A stretch of 64,000 nt of DNA from Caballeronia sordidicola. GTDB taxonomy: Bacteria; Pseudomonadota; Gammaproteobacteria; Burkholderiales; Burkholderiaceae. Within the stretch, counting starts at the first letter, position 1; every line of letters starts with the position of its first letter. The stretch spans positions 186,001-250,000 of the forward strand of contig NZ_MTHB01000110.1 in the NCBI RefSeq assembly GCF_002220365.1. Direction: 5' to 3'. The notes below the pieces were generated by a model. That model was given only the letters and a program-made list of their open reading frames with translations. It ran no database searches and had not been told where the DNA came from. Shown one piece after another: positions 63,003 through 64,000 of this stretch. A program made the translations under genes and the position numbers.

Positions 63003-63902
63003 TCAAGCTAGCACAAGCGTGGGTGCGGGCGCGGGCGTGGCAAGAGGACGCGCAATCTCGAGAAAAGCGTTAAGCGCGGTGCTTGCATACACATCGCGTC
63101 GACGCACGAACATGGTGTCGACGTGAGCATCTTCGGGTGCCACATCATGCATCGCCACGCGGCCCTCGCGCCACGCCGTGGCGACTACGCCTTTCGGCAG
63201 CAGCGTCACGCCTACGCCTGCGGCCACACATCCGAGCATGGCGTCGAGCGAGCCGAATTCCAGCGGCGTGCTGACTCGCAAGCTGTGCCGCGCCAGCACG
63301 AGATCCAGTCGTGTTCTATACGAACATCCAATCCGGAATACGATCGTCTTCACTTCGCCCGACCGCGCAAGCTCAGCGATAGAGTGAACATGACGCGCTG
63401 TCACGAGCACCATTTCCTCGCGAAAGAAGGCCTCGGTGGACAGGTCTTCGTGATGCACGGGACCCGCGACAAACGCGCCGTCCAGCCGGTATTGCAGGAC
63501 GTCGTCGATCAGGCTCGCCGTGGTCCCGGTCCGCAGCGCCATGTCCACTTGCGGATAAGCCAGCGCAAACGACGCGAGCACGTCGGGCATGCGCAGCGCG
63601 GCAGTGGTTTCCAGCGTACCGACGATCAGTGGCCCGCGCGGAACGCCGTCATCCTTGACGGCGCTGCGTGCGTCGTCGAGTAACCGCGCCATCTGTCTGG
63701 AGAAAGGCAATAGCCTGTGGCCCGCAGCCGTCAGTTCCACGCCCCGATGGTGCCGGTGAAAGAGTGGTGCGCCTAATTCTTCTTCCAGCAAGCGAACCCG
63801 CGCCGTGACGTTCGACTGAACAGTATGAAGCTCCAGGGCTGCGCGATTCATGCTGCCGTTTCGCGCGACCGACTCGAATATGCGTAAATCGGCTGCGTCC
63901 AT
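63003..63902 (-). CDS. LysR-family regulator
   Basis: A 299-residue LysR protein (MDAADLRIFESVARNGSMNRAALELHTVQSNVTARVRLLEEELGAPLFHRHHRGV). The effector domain contains PLIVGTLETTAALRMPDVLASFALAYPQVDMALRTG, a group often placed next to efflux or export genes. The ATG at 63902 was preferred to the upstream start at 63935. It is convergent with the CMD-like gene. Its divergent neighbour, beyond the window edge, is likely its target. Confidence 0.85.
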   Translation of the reverse strand: MDAADLRIFESVARNGSMNRAALELHTVQSNVTARVRLLEEELGAPLFHRHHRGVELTAAGHRLLPFSRQMARLLDDARSAVKDDGVPRGPLIVGTLETTAALRMPDVLASFALAYPQVDMALRTGTTASLIDDVLQYRLDGAFVAGPVHHEDLSTEAFFREEMVLVTARHVHSIAELARSGEVKTIVFRIGCSYRTRLDLVLARHSLRVSTPLEFGSLDAMLGCVAAGVGVTLLPKGVVATAWREGRVAMHDVAPEDAHVDTMFVRRRDVYASTALNAFLEIARPLATPAPAPTLVLA

Positions 63903-64000
63903 GTCGACTCTCGATATCGGGAAAAGTGATAGCAATTATCACATCAAAGCGCCGCTCGCTCCTTGAAAGCTTGCTAAGCTTTGCGCTGCTGACGGCGCGG

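Overview
The window is GC-rich bacterial DNA. Its gene repertoire points to the Burkholderiaceae, most likely Paraburkholderia or Caballeronia: a ChvE-type sugar-binding protein, a FabV enoyl reductase, DUF1059 and Spy-like small proteins, and many LysR regulators beside catabolic operons. There are no rRNA, tRNA or ribosomal protein genes. Eight LysR regulators lie in 64 kb, which suggests an accessory replicon (second chromosome or megaplasmid); this is inference.

Layout, left to right. 1-8.3 kb: 5' end of chvE, a methyltransferase, a LysR gene divergent from argC, argG facing argC, a LysR/SDR divergent pair, a lone cNMP-binding-like protein and a hicAB toxin-antitoxin pair. 8.4-14.5 kb: a chemotaxis receptor, a diguanylate cyclase overlapping a membrane protein gene, a GNAT/MDR gene pair and a divergent MarR gene with a perfect palindromic operator. 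14.5-22.9 kb: three gene groups on the minus strand (orphan LivK-type binding protein plus asparaginase, a LysR gene, then HMG-CoA-lyase-like, CaiB CoA-transferase and MFS), ending at a divergent GlxA-type AraC regulator. 22.9-24.3 kb: an AT-rich patch with one family-90-like glycosyltransferase, probably acquired.

24.4-34.4 kb holds two transport-plus-catabolism modules, each with a divergent LysR. The first is a 2,2-dialkylglycine-decarboxylase-like enzyme with a complete polar amino acid ABC importer. The second is an MFS carrier with a metal-dependent hydrolase/lactonase and an isocitrate-lyase/PEP-mutase family enzyme. 34.4-38.6 kb contains remnants of two unrelated genes joined together, an Old Yellow Enzyme whose 3' end runs into that scar, an unknown protein, a LysR gene and a small unknown protein.

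38.7-50.4 kb: an MFS/MarR drug-efflux pair, a GNAT, an orphan ABC-type AAA ATPase, fabV, a complete EmrAB/OprM-type tripartite efflux operon with a divergent TetR gene, a methyltransferase and a DUF1059 protein. 50.9-58.7 kb: two small exported proteins, a GH27 alpha-galactosidase lipoprotein, an M20 amidohydrolase/MFS operon with divergent LysR, a broken gamma-butyrobetaine-hydroxylase fragment and a DinB protein. 58.8-64 kb: a KirBac-type potassium channel, a large bicovalent-flavin-type oxidoreductase, a TSUP permease remnant, a MerR/carboxymuconolactone-decarboxylase-like operon with a textbook 19-bp-spacer MerR promoter, and a last LysR gene.

The recurrent theme is a small transporter-plus-enzyme module flanked by a divergent regulator. 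I see no CRISPR array, no complete insertion sequence and no prophage. The most attractive leads are the dialkylglycine decarboxylase/ABC module, the MFS/lactonase/lyase module, the adhR-yraC-like MerR operon, and the Old Yellow Enzyme carrying Phe at the usual catalytic Tyr position.
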